From Holothuria scabra (Eukaryota; Echinodermata; Holothuroidea; Aspidochirotida; Holothuriidae), in the NCBI GenBank assembly GCA_037179385.1, contig CM074196.1, positions 34,124,486-34,188,485 of the forward strand: a stretch of DNA of 64,000 nt. The letters are read 5' to 3'. Both the position numbers and the translations under genes were made by a program. A model generated the notes under the pieces. It saw only the letters and a list, made by a program, of their open reading frames with translations, was not told where the DNA came from and did not search any database. Shown here piece by piece: positions 20,301 to 26,050 of the stretch (within the stretch, counting starts at the first letter, position 1; every line of letters starts with the position of its first letter).

Positions 20301-22232
20301 AGCAATAGGCTTCTTTCTCTCAACATGAAAAATCTATATACAAAATATGAAGAGTATCTGTCACTCCTTTTTGAAGATATCGTGTTTACAAGCCATTTTC
20401 AGTGTTTTCGCAATTTTACCGCTGATGACCTCAAATGACCTTTGACCTCTACCAAAAACAATAGGGTTCTTCCTCTCAACATGACAAATCTATATACCAA
20501 GTATGAAAGTTGTCGGGCAATCCTATCTGAAGATATCATGTTTACAAGCCATTTTCGGCGTTTTCGCAATTTTACCGCTGGTGACCTCAAATGACCTTTG
20601 ACCTCTACCAAAACAATAGGGTTCTTCCTCTCAACATGAAAAATCTATATACCAAGTATGAAAGATGTCGGGCAATCCTATCTGAAGATATCGTGTGATC
20701 GTGTTTACAAGACATTTTCGGCGTTTTCGCAATTTTGCCGCTGATGACCTCAAATGACCTTTGACCTCAACCAAAAACAATAGGGTTCTTCTTCTCATCA
20801 TGACGAATCTATATACCAAGTATGAAAAGTGTTGGTCACTCCTATCTTAAGATATCGTGTTTACAAGCCATTTTCGAAGTTTTCGCAATTTTACCGCTGG
20901 TGGCCTCAAATGACCTTTGACCTCTACCAAAAACAATAGGGTCCTTCTTCTCAACATGACAAATCTATATACCAAGTATGAAAAGTGTCGGTCACTCCTA
21001 TCTGAAGATATCGTGTTTACAAGCTATTTTTAAAATTGTCGCAATTTTACCGCTGGTGACCTCAAATGACCTTTGACCTCTACCAAAAACAATAGGGTTC
21101 TTCCTCTCAACATGGTAAATCTATATACCAAATATGAAAAGTGTCGGACATTCCTATCTTAAGATATCGTGTTTACAAGCAAGTGTCACAAACACACACA
21201 CACACACACACACCCACACACACACGACATCACCATCACATAGATTCCTTGCCTGCCTACGGCAAGGAATCAAAAATTAACCAGATTATATGCCGATCAG
21301 TGACATCTTCTAATAAGTCCAACAGTCCAGTGACAGCTGTTTTCCTTCTACATTCCAAACATTTTCTCTCAAATAACTCTCCCTAATGCTATTTTCACAG
21401 TTTCATTCAAATATTTCAGTATTTCACAACTTCTGAAGGAGTGAGAGCTATTTCTCTGCTGATATCTTGAGTGTTTGCATTTTTACACTGTATATTGTGT
21501 AGAAAAAAACCCATTCAATACAGTACAGTGTGTTACAGATCCTCAAATACACTTCAATCAGCTCTTGAGGGGTTTTAATCATTTTTTCATCACAACTGAA
21601 GAGACACTTTGATCATGGCTCCTAGACACATTTTGTGCACTACAATGTGACATCATAAATTGTTAATTAGCTTTTCTTTTTATTTTACTGTAGTTATACA
21701 TAGCACACAATCAATCTTTATCTTTTTCTTAAAATTCCCTAGAAATTAAATAGTTATATGTGAAGCTATAAAATAGATTTAAAAAGGAAATGCATGGAAC
21801 TAAAATCTTTGTTTTGATAGGCATCAGTCCCATAGTTAGAAATAGTTGTGGAAAGAAATGAAACACTAGTTTACCTAGCTCCTCATCATGTCCTGTTTAC
21901 ACTGTATGCATTTTAACAACTTCCCGACAAATTCTGTCTGGCATGTAAGTCCTTTCAGTACCAGGATGGCACTGTCCCCTCCTATCTAGGAGGCAGTACA
22001 CTCACTCCTTACTAGCACCCAACTTCCTTTTTGCATCTTGCAACTTACTCCAAGCAAGTAAAAATATGTACAATGGGCCCCCAATTCTCCAAAACATGCC
22101 CCTAATCCTCCCAACCCCCACCCCATTCTGAAGTTACAGGCGCATGCATGCAGGTTTCTTACCATGTAAAACAGCTTCCTTGGCCTGTAACTTAGCTCTC
22201 TGTTTTAATTGCTTCACTTCCATCTTGTACAT
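2130..22232 (-). CDS. ANO8: Anoctamin-8-like gene, 5' part (8 coding exons, runs off left edge)
   Basis: Anoctamins (TMEM16) are membrane proteins that act as calcium-activated chloride channels or lipid scramblases. ANO8 of vertebrates is described as an ER-plasma membrane tether. Eight exons join in frame into 387 codons plus 2 bases: 22163-22232, 16314-16557, 14694-14832, 7858-7954, 5695-5811, 4918-5042, 3957-4118 and 2130-2338. All introns are GT-AG and all phases match. ANO8 rather than ANO10 is favoured by the stretches [35 protein letters not shown] and EPYYPDWKR, recalled from family knowledge without an alignment. The piece holds the cytoplasmic N-domain and predicted helices TM1-TM3. 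The pore and groove helices, the calcium-site residues and the C-terminus would lie left of base 1. No stop or frameshift interrupts the exons, so the gene looks intact. The introns are rich in mobile elements. Confidence 0.87.
2590..2834. mobile_element. MITE with imperfect terminal inverted repeats
   Basis: The left end reads TATAGACCAATCTGAGCAG and the right end is the approximate reverse complement of TAAAGATGAATCCAAGCAG. The size is about 245 bp. A related element follows in inverse orientation at 3185-3430, and a third, partial copy sits at 14425-14645. The internal sequence TAACTGG-GTC-ATC-CTTTAATCTTTCAAA is shared. The TATA at the ends hints at a TA target duplication, as in Tc1/mariner-type MITEs, but this is not certain. 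Confidence 0.5.
2985..3187. repeat. 102-bp tandem duplication
   Basis: A unit starting with ACTGGAGA(T/G)TGCCCCTAAC is present twice (2991 and 3093), with only a few differences, and each copy is preceded by a run of A. It lies between the two MITE copies and may be a recent replication-slippage product. Confidence 0.8.
3185..3430. mobile_element. MITE copy, inverted relative to 2590-2834
   Basis: The ends read TATAGACAAATCCATGCAG and the reverse complement of TATAGACGAATCTAAACAG. The internal sequence is the reverse-complement relative of the 2590-2834 element. Together the pair forms a head-to-head arrangement within 850 bp of intron. Confidence 0.5.
3497..3665 (+). repeat. Second copy of the GTTGTAGAATATGCC repeat
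   Basis: This is homologous to 175-385, with the same core and tail. The sequence CTGTCGTAAGAGG is duplicated in tandem inside this copy (near 3559-3580). Confidence 0.5.
3957..4118 (-). CDS. ANO8: ANO8 exon 7 (TM2 and following loop)
   Basis: The 162-bp, phase 0-0 exon lies between acceptor CTTATGTTTCAG and donor AGG|GTAAAT. It encodes [20 protein letters not shown], then [20 protein letters not shown] and [14 protein letters not shown]. The F-N-x-I-W-x-x-x-F-L-E-x-W-K-R core and the W-G-T-L-D plus E-x-P-R-P-x-(F/Y)-R tail are among the best-conserved anoctamin motifs. A-E-L-A favours ANO8 over ANO10. Confidence 0.95.
4918..5042 (-). CDS. ANO8: ANO8 exon 6 (TM1)
   Basis: The 125-bp exon follows acceptor CAATCTTTCCAG and ends at donor CCT|GTGAGT. 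It encodes (D)[19 protein letters not shown] followed by [18 protein letters not shown] and SANP. The I-x-x-Y-F-G-x-K-V/I-x-x-Y-F-A-x-L-G-F-Y-T motif is diagnostic for the start of the anoctamin membrane domain. The hydrophobic run forms predicted TM1. Confidence 0.93.
5695..5811 (-). CDS. ANO8: ANO8 exon 5 (N-domain, before TM1)
   Basis: The 117-bp exon runs from acceptor CATACCTTCCAG to donor TTCG|GTAATG. It encodes [20 protein letters not shown] followed by [18 protein letters not shown]. The G-I-I-x-x-x-x-P-L-H-E block and the basic K-x-W-V-Q segment ending in Q-P-F/L-D are hallmarks of the region just before the first membrane helix in ANO8/ANO10. Using the upstream of two possible AG acceptors keeps the frame with exon 4. 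Confidence 0.9.
6475..6865 (+). repeat. Dispersed repeat, uninterrupted copy (empty site)
   Basis: Bases 6475-6790 resemble 19265-19525, and 6791-6860 resemble 21279-21350. Shared stretches include CTGCAGAATCT-AATACTTTGTG, CATAGAGAACAATTTTTA and AATAAGTCCAA-AGTC. The copy at 19 kb is split by a 1.75-kb minisatellite element, whereas this copy is continuous. It therefore records the state before insertion. Confidence 0.65.
6938..7062 (+). repeat. SINE fragment (tRNA-SINE family, body)
   Basis: GTGCTGTCATTGTGC-TGGTGCT-AGCATAAGCA followed by GGAAAAACAAGCCAGT matches the reverse complement of 15060-15150. The tRNA-like head is missing, so this is a 5'-truncated copy. Confidence 0.55.
7205..7440. 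repeat. AAAGGGTT/AACCCTTT cluster
   Basis: Within about 235 bp the octamer AAAGGGTT or its complement occurs many times in both orientations, interleaved with AAATGG(T/A). The region can form several small hairpins. No larger unit or coding sense was recognised. Confidence 0.6.
7858..7954 (-). CDS. ANO8: ANO8 exon 4 (N-domain)
   Basis: The 97-bp exon follows acceptor CTCTTTCGTTTCAG and ends at donor TGT|GTAAGT. It encodes [18 protein letters not shown] followed by [14 protein letters not shown]. The ERQ-x-I-x-x-x-L-Q-N-x-R-A motif is a conserved cytoplasmic segment of ANO8-type anoctamins. Phase 1 at the 3' end fits exon 5. Confidence 0.9.
8947..8979. repeat. Perfect 16-bp-arm hairpin
   Basis: The arms TTCTGAACATAGGCTA and TAGCCTATGTTCAGAA flank a single T. 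It lies deep in the ANO8 intron and is not followed by a T-run, so it is not a terminator. It may be the stem of a small foldback element. Confidence 0.85.
9012..9416. mobile_element. hAT-like MITE (about 405 bp)
   Basis: The left end CAGGGCTCCATTTTCA and the reverse complement of the right end, CAGGCCTCAATTTTCA, match at 14 of 16 positions. Both arms continue into GGTTGTCC. CAGG-type termini are usual for hAT elements. The 8-bp flanks are not clearly duplicated, so the exact boundary is uncertain. No transposase coding is present. Confidence 0.45.
10391..11321. mobile_element. Minisatellite element, degenerate copy
   Basis: It begins with AACCAGAAAGCCAAAAGGCT and ends in a CA-rich stretch followed by AGATTCCTTGCCTGCC and a degraded GCAAGTAATCAAAAA. 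The same ends bound 19527-21278. Its interior holds about four diverged minisatellite units with TGACC-TTT-ACCTCCACC; one perfect DR1 (TGACCTTTGACCT) remains at 10717-10729. It is older than the 19-kb copy, judging by unit divergence. Confidence 0.6.
10717..10729 (-). promoter_or_regulatory. Perfect DR1 nuclear-receptor motif
   Basis: The minus strand reads AGGTCAAAGGTCA, the consensus for HNF4, RXR and PPAR-RXR binding. It sits in an intron and inside a repeat, so function is unproven. Confidence 0.5.
11872..12060. repeat. CAGGCCTTGAATTTTGAGG repeat, copy 1
   Basis: This is a direct relative of 12227-12432. Both start CAGGCCTTGAATTTTGAGG and share CACTCACCTCAAA, GTGCGATTTTTTGCAC-like and AAACAGCAC stretches. 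The terminus resembles that of the hAT-like MITE at 9012. Confidence 0.5.
12227..12432. mobile_element. Short MITE with CAGGCCTT ends, copy 2
   Basis: The left end is CAGGCCTTGAATTTTG; the right end, reverse complemented, is CAGGCCTTCAGTTTTG. The length is about 206 bp. No clear 8-bp target duplication is visible. Confidence 0.45.
13168..13426. mobile_element. piggyBac-type MITE, copy A
   Basis: TTAA at both ends, then inverted repeats CCCTTTACCGTTGT and (reverse complement of right end) CCCTTTACTGTTGTT. It is about 259 bp, GC- and CpG-rich against the AT-rich surroundings, with an internal GGGTCCAAAAGGACCC palindrome near the right end. A TTAA duplication with CCC-starting inverted repeats is the signature of piggyBac elements. 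It has no coding capacity. Confidence 0.8.
13522..13781. mobile_element. piggyBac-type MITE, copy B
   Basis: This is the same element as 13168-13426, in the same orientation, with a handful of substitutions and also flanked by TTAA. Only 95 bp separate the copies. The two near-identical 78- and 81-residue open frames they contain are antisense artefacts of the repeat. Confidence 0.8.
13787..14412 (+). mobile_element. Possible solo LTR or LTR-containing remnant
   Basis: The stretch begins TGTTTATC and ends CCTAACA, has a TATA-like TTTATTTATATG near 13953, an AATAAA at 14369-14374, and is followed by TTTGCCGACTTTTAC, reminiscent of the primer-binding start of gypsy/Mag elements (TTTGGCGAC). 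A second TTTGCCGAC occurs 30 bp before the end. No target duplication was found and no retroviral-type genes adjoin it, so this is tentative. Confidence 0.3.
13892..13931. promoter_or_regulatory. Paired CRE-like inverted sites
   Basis: TGTGACGTAAT and its exact reverse complement ATTACGTCACA lie 18 bp apart. Each holds a TGACGTAA core, the CREB/ATF-type motif. They are upstream of the TATA-like sequence of the LTR-like segment, where an enhancer would be expected. Confidence 0.5.
14425..14645. mobile_element. Partial copy of the 2590-2834 MITE
   Basis: It shares GTGATGGTCT, TAACTGG-GTCAATCAGCTTTAATC and CAACTTCACTAGCTGCT-AGA with the copy at 2590-2834. The right end (complement of AGACGTATCTGAGCAG) is intact; the left end is worn. 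It ends about 50 bp from the exon 3 donor. Confidence 0.5.
14694..14832 (-). CDS. ANO8: ANO8 exon 3 (N-domain)
   Basis: The 139-bp exon follows a T-rich acceptor (TTTCTGTAG) and ends at donor CAG|GTAACC. It encodes [20 protein letters not shown], then [18 protein letters not shown] and EDSFFSTQ. The glycine-rich turn followed by F-S-C and an acidic stretch before FFSTQ matches the ANO8 N-domain pattern. The junction with exon 4 (STQ|ERQ) is phase 0. A MITE remnant ends about 50 bp downstream of the donor. Confidence 0.9.
15004..15243 (-). repeat. tRNA-derived SINE
   Basis: On the minus strand a tRNA-like head reads TGGTCAAGTGGTTAGAGC (A-box region) and GGGAGTTTGATTCC (B box, one mismatch to GWTCRANNC). 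After it comes a non-tRNA body that recurs at 6938-7062 and 17268-17425. A real tRNA gene is unlikely because the 3' half does not fold into an acceptor stem and the head runs straight into repeat sequence. Confidence 0.65.
15184..15193 (-). promoter_or_regulatory. Pol III B-box-like motif of the SINE
   Basis: GTTTGATTCC on the minus strand, with the A box at 15228-15238 (TGGTCAAGTGG), a spacing typical for an internal RNA polymerase III promoter. Confidence 0.45.
15493..15746. mobile_element. Small MITE with CTTAAAGGGCAAGAGCAG ends
   Basis: The left end CTTAAAGGGCAAGAGCAGAC pairs with the reverse complement of the right end, GTTAAAGAACAAGACCAGTC (15 of 20). A half copy lies at 12598-12695 (ACTGCTCCTGCCCTTTAAG) and a trace near 448-465. 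Confidence 0.4.
16060..16190 (-). repeat. Dispersed repeat, inverted copy of 19140-19265
   Basis: Shared features in opposite orientation are TTTTTTCAAAGG-TGAGGTGGGACA-CGACTCCCCT-AGA and CTCTCAAAATGGTGTGGT versus the 19140-19265 copy. The element type was not recognised. Confidence 0.5.
16314..16557 (-). CDS. ANO8: ANO8 exon 2 (start of anoctamin N-domain)
   Basis: The 244-bp exon follows acceptor TTTTATCCTACAG and ends at donor AG|GTGTGG. It reads [18 protein letters not shown], then [19 protein letters not shown], and finishes with [10 protein letters not shown]. The T-P-T-x-x-C-x-V-L-x-T-F-P pattern followed by a T-A-S/T-Y-E-S-L-L junction is typical of the ANO8/ANO10 cytoplasmic N-domain. 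The serine of YES is built across the intron (AG+T), which supports both splice sites. A repeat-rich block begins only about 40 bp upstream of the acceptor. Confidence 0.88.
16855..17262. mobile_element. hAT-type MITE with perfect 8-bp target duplication
   Basis: The left terminus is CAGGGTTGGGCGGTAC; the right terminus, reverse complemented, is TGGGGTTGGGCTGTATACCG. The 8-bp GTGCTCAT stands directly before (16847-16854) and after (17263-17270) the element. An 8-bp duplication with CAGGG ends is characteristic of hAT transposition. It is 408 bp with no coding capacity. Confidence 0.75.
17268..17425 (-). repeat. SINE fragment
   Basis: GGCCTTTTTTCAAGTTG, then TTTTCCCTACTCCACTGCTTATGC, and the tail TTTGTTAGATAGAGTTTATGGCCC match the body of the SINE at 15004-15243. 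The order is partly rearranged, with the tail and a second body start following. Confidence 0.5.
18338..18410 (+). repeat. GTGCAGTACACTT repeat, copy 1
   Basis: GTGCAGTACACTT-AAAAGGAAAAT-CAGTCCTC-CAACTT is repeated directly at 18688-18750, 350 bp away. The family was not recognised. Confidence 0.6.
18688..18750 (+). repeat. GTGCAGTACACTT repeat, copy 2
   Basis: This is the direct partner of 18338-18410, with a few mismatches. Confidence 0.6.
19140..19520 (+). repeat. Dispersed repeat, left part of filled site
   Basis: 19140-19265 mirrors 16060-16190, and 19265-19520 parallels 6475-6780. The repeat continues after the minisatellite element at 21279-21350. Confidence 0.6.
19610..21170 (-). 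repeat. 156-bp tandem array (10 units), eight perfect DR1 sites
   Basis: TGACCTTTGACCT starts at 19656, 19812, 20124, 20436, 20592, 20755, 20911 and 21067. Two further units (19967, 20280) have a degraded TGAACTTTGAATT and are near-identical to each other, indicating a 312-bp dimer step. The 163-bp step to 20755 comes from a 7-bp local duplication. On the minus strand each site reads AGGTCAAAGGTCA. Because 156 is a multiple of three, the array leaves a false 237-codon open frame on the minus strand. Confidence 0.9.
21191..21228 (+). repeat. CA microsatellite
   Basis: A (CA)n tract with a single C interruption that forms part of the 3' region of the minisatellite element. The 10-11 kb copy has a worn equivalent at 11256-11268. 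Confidence 0.85.
22163..22232 (-). CDS. ANO8: ANO8 exon 1 (probable start codon)
   Basis: This is a 23-codon charged, probably helical segment, [18 protein letters not shown] followed by EAVLH. It ends in a strong donor (CATG|GTAAGA) and leaves one base, which exactly complements the two-base start of exon 2 to give Ala. An in-frame TAA lies eight codons upstream of the first ATG, so the reading frame opens here. The second ATG, three codons in, has the better Kozak context (A at -3, G at +4) and may be the true start. The segment is too short to recognise by homology. It is placed by splice signal, phase and position, so an alternative upstream first exon remains possible. Confidence 0.6.
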
Positions 22233-22769
22233 TGACAATAACCTATGCCTCAAGGTACATTAAAACTGCCCTTTGCACAAATTGTAATCTGAAATGGAAA
22301 CAAAAACATTTTTGAAGACATAACTATATTAAATGGGCTACACTGTTTGGCCTATATCTAACATAAAACACTGCACAAAGCCTAAATACTCGGGGCAAAC
22401 CCAAATGGCAATTGACCTGGAGCAGCTCTGTGAAATTTTGTGGCAAAGTAAAATGCACTTCAATAGTAACCCTGACCCCCCTAGACCTGGGGATGGCAGG
22501 ATCTTGGCCAGGAACTTCTTTTCGGAAATTCATAAGTACCCAGTCAGAGCCCTGTCATGTGCACCCAGGCCAGACTGTAAAGTTTGCCCTGCATTTTCCA
22601 TGCGCAGCCATATGGCTTGTTTTTCCATCTGCACACTTTGGAAGTTTTAAGAGAAATCCGCAATCATCTTTTATGGATTTTGAATTGTTATCCTCTCAAT
22701 TCTGCCGTCACTAAATGCAAAAGACCTCTAGCCTACATACCGTATGTACAACATACAACAGCCGTCGCA

Positions 22770-22816
22770 TTCGCAGCATCATTATTATTACATTATTATC
22801 ATTATCATTATTATAC
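22770..22816 (+). repeat. ATT microsatellite
   Basis: CATTATTATTACATTATTATC-type imperfect (ATT)n run upstream of ANO8 exon 1. Confidence 0.75.
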
Positions 22817-24076
22817 AAAACTTATAAAGAGCCATATCCAATAGAATTATTGCTCTACAGCGCTGTACAAAAAGAGAAACCATCAAAAGTCGCAAGGACA
22901 AAAAGTGAAATCGTAAAATGAAAAGCAGAAAAGACAAAGGCCAAAAACACTGTGAAAATACTGTACCTAAGACTTGATAAAGTAAAAAATAAAATATCCA
23001 TGTATCCATATACATACTCTATTCCATATAGTGTATGTATGCTGAGAATACCTGTGGTATGCTGTACGTAAAGGAAACATGTATGCCACACTCAAGTTTT
23101 TTTAGTAGGATAGCTAGGGGAATTCTACTGTACCGTACATACACATACCGGTACGTGTGGCATACTGTACTTACGGCAGTGCATACAGTACGTTTTTTGG
23201 TCTTCTGTGTTTTCCATTTCTTGTTCACGTTCCCGTGCACAAAAAAAGTTTACAGTCTGGTGGGCAAGGTGGGGCATTGATCAACTGGGGCAAATCCCCA
23301 GCAAAGTTCCCAAACCTGTCGGGTACTATGCATGCCACAAGAAATTTTCCAATTTTCCCCGCCCTTCAGGTTGTGTAAAATCCCCACATAAGTCCAGGCC
23401 ATGTGGGGACAAAATTACTAAGAAGTCCTAAGCCAAATCCCTGCTCAAAGCAACAAAGCCTGACTATTTTCAGGTCTAGGGGGATCATGGTTGCTAAATT
23501 TTGATAAGTGCACAAACATGCACTTTATTGCACTTCTCATGCTCTGTAAGGCCTAGATGAAAGATTCCCTGAAGCCTTGGTCCATGGCCCAACAGTAACA
23601 TGGTCTAACCTAGCCCTAATGTCATTAAACAGTCATATAACCCAACTGTTTGATCGAGATCAGTGGTTCACAACATCAGATACAGGATTTTGACAATAGA
23701 GATTCTAATTGACAAAGGATCACAATGGAATTAAGTTACTCTTTGTATAAGATAAGGTCCTAACTAGGACCCATTCAAACTAATGGTGTTAAAACATGCA
23801 CAGGCATAGAAACAGCATGCACTTTTTAAGAAAACCCAGAAGGCTGGTAATTTATGAGAGATGGGCTCAACTATGCGCTTAAATCAAAAGAGAAGTTCAC
23901 ACCTCCAATTAAATTACATCAATTGAAAGATTGGTGATATTAAAGTTGATGCCAAGCCCATCTAGAGCTTTATTCCAGGAATAATTTGACATTCAAATTT
24001 TGCATAGAAGTTTTGAAGATTTTTTAGGTCTTTCAGGCTTTATTTGTGAAAATGCAAGGATAATGCACACAAAAAA

Positions 24077-24106
24077 TTGCTACACAATTTCTCATTTGTG
24101 TAGCAA
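24077..24106. repeat. 11-bp-arm hairpin
   Basis: TTGCTACACAA and TTGTGTAGCAA surround an 8-base loop. A third TTTGTGTAGCAAATTGC copy follows at once (24117), so the motif occurs three times in 60 bp. Confidence 0.75.
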
Positions 24107-24349
24107 CTTGGCCTGTTTGTGTAGCAAATTGCGATGCGATACTGGATAAATTATTCCCTGATATTCATGGTCAAAAGGAAGAAAGGCATAAGATCCCCCC
24201 ACTTTAAAACTGATGATAAGTTCGCTGTTAATGTTTCTGATAAAGTTTGTATTCTCAATAACAAATTCTGTAACTACTGTCTTCACTAAAACAGTGTTTC
24301 ACATAGGCTAGTCCCACTTCAGCAAGCCTGCTTATAAGAGAATCAACCG

Positions 24350-24390
24350 AGCTGAAGGCAGCAGGCAATCTAGCAGGCAAAACTGTGTAC
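24350..24390. repeat. Possible satellite relic (AGCAGGCA pair)
   Basis: GCAGGCAATCTAGCAGGCAA followed by AACTGTGTAC resembles the satellite segment in which AGCAGGCA and TAGCAGGCAAAACTTTACAC lie 30-odd bases apart. It lies 1 kb before the array and could be an outlying decayed monomer piece or chance. Confidence 0.3.
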
Positions 24391-24499
24391 AAAAGTATAC
24401 TGTACATATATAAATGCACAGGGTCACGTGTGTTGAGCGAATTCACGCAAAGTGCAGTATATCGACAGTGGAGTAACGTTCGTAGGCTGATTTTCCGGC

Positions 24500-25138
24500 C
24501 GTTTCAGTTGAATTTAATGTGATGTAATCGATTGGGGTAAATCGTAAAGAAAGGATGTGGGGAATTATGCAAAATCATCATTTAATTGCTTGCGAAAATT
24601 ATTGGTCCCCGGTCAGAGTCATTTCCTCTTTAGCACAGCAATACATGTTTGGGAGAAGGAGGGACATATCGATACTTTCGATTCAAAATATGATCATAAC
24701 CTAAGGTGAATAATGCGGGCGGGTCTGTGGGTGCGATGGGGTGTAGTTGACCAGCATCCGTCTCAACGGTACCGTAAGCAACTTTCTCTCAATGAGAGGG
24801 GAAGTATGCTGATTGATCGCCGACCTAAGGAAGGGGTGTAAGGAGAGAGAGACCCTCTCCTTTGAAAAATTTTGGGCTTTTCACGAACCCTAGCTAGATG
24901 CAAAATGATGCAAGATTTTTCGATTTTGACAGACATAGTCTTGAAAATTGAATTGCTGAAGATAACCTATTTCTGAATGAAGCGGACCAGAGCTTTATAT
25001 AGCTTGAAGGTGGAGGGTGAGGTTCACCGATTGTCTAGGACACGGGTCTGTGGGTGTGGGGTGTCGGGTTAGACATAAGGTTCACCGATGACATACTAAG
25101 AAGGTTTTCTCTCAAGGTATCAGGCATTGAGTATGCCG
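24500..25138. other. Intergenic, nothing recognised
   Basis: No gene, RNA or repeat unit was recognised, apart from two similar GGTTCACCGAT stretches (25020 and 25079) flanking CGGGTCTGTGGGTG, which also occurs at 24719. Confidence 0.4.
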
Positions 25139-25139
25139 T

Positions 25140-25402
25140 GTCGGGACAGATACCCCCAGACAAATACCCCCGGACGTACACCCCCTGGATAATAACCCCC
25201 TCCCCCGACGATTACCACCCGGACAATTATTTCCCGGAAAACCACCCCCTCGGACAACCCCCCCCCCCCCGACAATTACCAACAGGACAAATACCTCCCG
25301 GACAAATCTCACCAGGACAACTGCCCACCCGTACAACTACCCCTGCAGACGAATACCCCCGGACAAATACCCCCAGTGAATACCCTCTCGATAAATGCCC
25401 TT
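25140..25402 (+). repeat. C-rich minisatellite (GGACAAATACCCCC-type)
   Basis: About 17 units of 14-17 bp with consensus GGACAAATACCCCC, degenerate in the middle and including a C13 run near 25258-25270. It leaves a 116-codon proline-rich open frame (25054-25404) that I take to be a by-product. It ends directly where the 613-bp satellite begins. Confidence 0.85.
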
Positions 25403-25642
25403 AAATATATATCTAAAGCTCTTGACTCGGAAACGTGACCTTATATTCAAAGAGTTATGTCAAACTGCTACATAGATATCTCGTTTGATTTTATGACCAC
25501 CAACTGATTACAAAAGGGTTCTACTTTACGATTTTAAATTTTTCGCTAACAAATTTACCCCTTAAATAGCCAGGGAACAAGTGTTTGTACCACGTGACCA
25601 CAACAAACACAATGGCAATTGTCAATATTCTTGAACTTTGAA

Positions 25643-25703
25643 ATATGATATCCTCAAAAATGGAAATCACACTGTGTGATTTCCATTTTTGAGGATATCA
25701 TAT
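25643..25703. repeat. 29-bp-arm perfect foldback in the first monomer
   Basis: The arm beginning ATATGATATCCTCAAAAATG is followed after a 3-base loop (CTG) by its exact reverse complement. A third partial copy TGAGGATATCATAT follows. Other monomers have only the first arm, so the second arm is a local inverted duplication. Confidence 0.9.
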
Positions 25704-26050
25704 TGAGGATATCATATATACATTATTTAACTGAGAAGTGATTATTTTTGGCCAAATTTGAGTATTTGAATTATTCGTTTTCCGTATTAGGTTTCGAGAT
25801 ATTCATATTTTGGTTCGAAAGCAGCAATCTGGAGTTCCTACGAAATATTTAGGATAAGCCACCCGTCACTTAATATATTTAACGTACACCGGTAAATTTC
25901 AAATCATACTCAGTTCAAATAGTTAATGGAGATTTTCTCCTTGACATTCAATCACTTTTTATCGTTTTCAAAACAATTTTAATAGCCAGCAGGCATGACA
26001 TAAAAAGGCTGAAACTAGCAGGCAAAACTTTACACGTTATATGTACGGGC

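Larger units (their letters stand above)
19527..21278. mobile_element. Minisatellite-bearing mobile element with DR1 array
   Basis: The segment starts AAAGCCAAAAGGCTTAGTGA, then GATTCCTTGCC, and ends with a hairpin GATTCCTTGCC...GGCAAGGAATC followed by CAAAAATT. AACCAG lies on both sides (19521-19526 and 21279-21284), but the 10391 copy also has AACCAG at its left end, so it could be part of the element. The interior is ten tandem units of 156 bp, then a CA microsatellite. The unbroken counterpart at 6475-6865 shows that this block was inserted. No transposase is present, so movement in trans is inferred; the superfamily is not recognised. Confidence 0.65.
22233..24500. other. Region upstream of ANO8 exon 1
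   Basis: No conserved coding sequence was recognised. It should contain the 5' untranslated exon(s) and promoter of ANO8, but no unambiguous core promoter is visible. Overlapping short frames at 22333-22921 lack codon structure. 22990-23180 holds several TACATAC/GTATGTA inverted pieces. 24422-24432 has an E-box (TCACGTGTG). CpG becomes somewhat more frequent from about 24420 to 24520, a weak hint of a start region. Confidence 0.4.

Noticed and set aside
19613..20326. 237-codon open frame on the minus strand
   Set aside because: It is the read-through of 156-bp tandem units (a multiple of three). The protein is a 52-residue repeat with no known motif, and the frame breaks where a unit is 163 bp.
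1..22232. ANO10 instead of ANO8
   Set aside because: The remembered ANO8 patterns (YESLL-GA, FF-x-x-QERQ, AELA-x-x-WGTLD, EPYYP-type TM3 entry) fit better, though a formal tree would be needed for certainty.
22333..22921. Several overlapping 60-105 codon frames
   Set aside because: They overlap each other in different frames on both strands and show no family motif.
25054..25404. 116-codon proline-rich frame on the plus strand
   Set aside because: It consists mainly of a C-rich minisatellite and ends at the satellite boundary, with no start context or splice signals that would support a gene.
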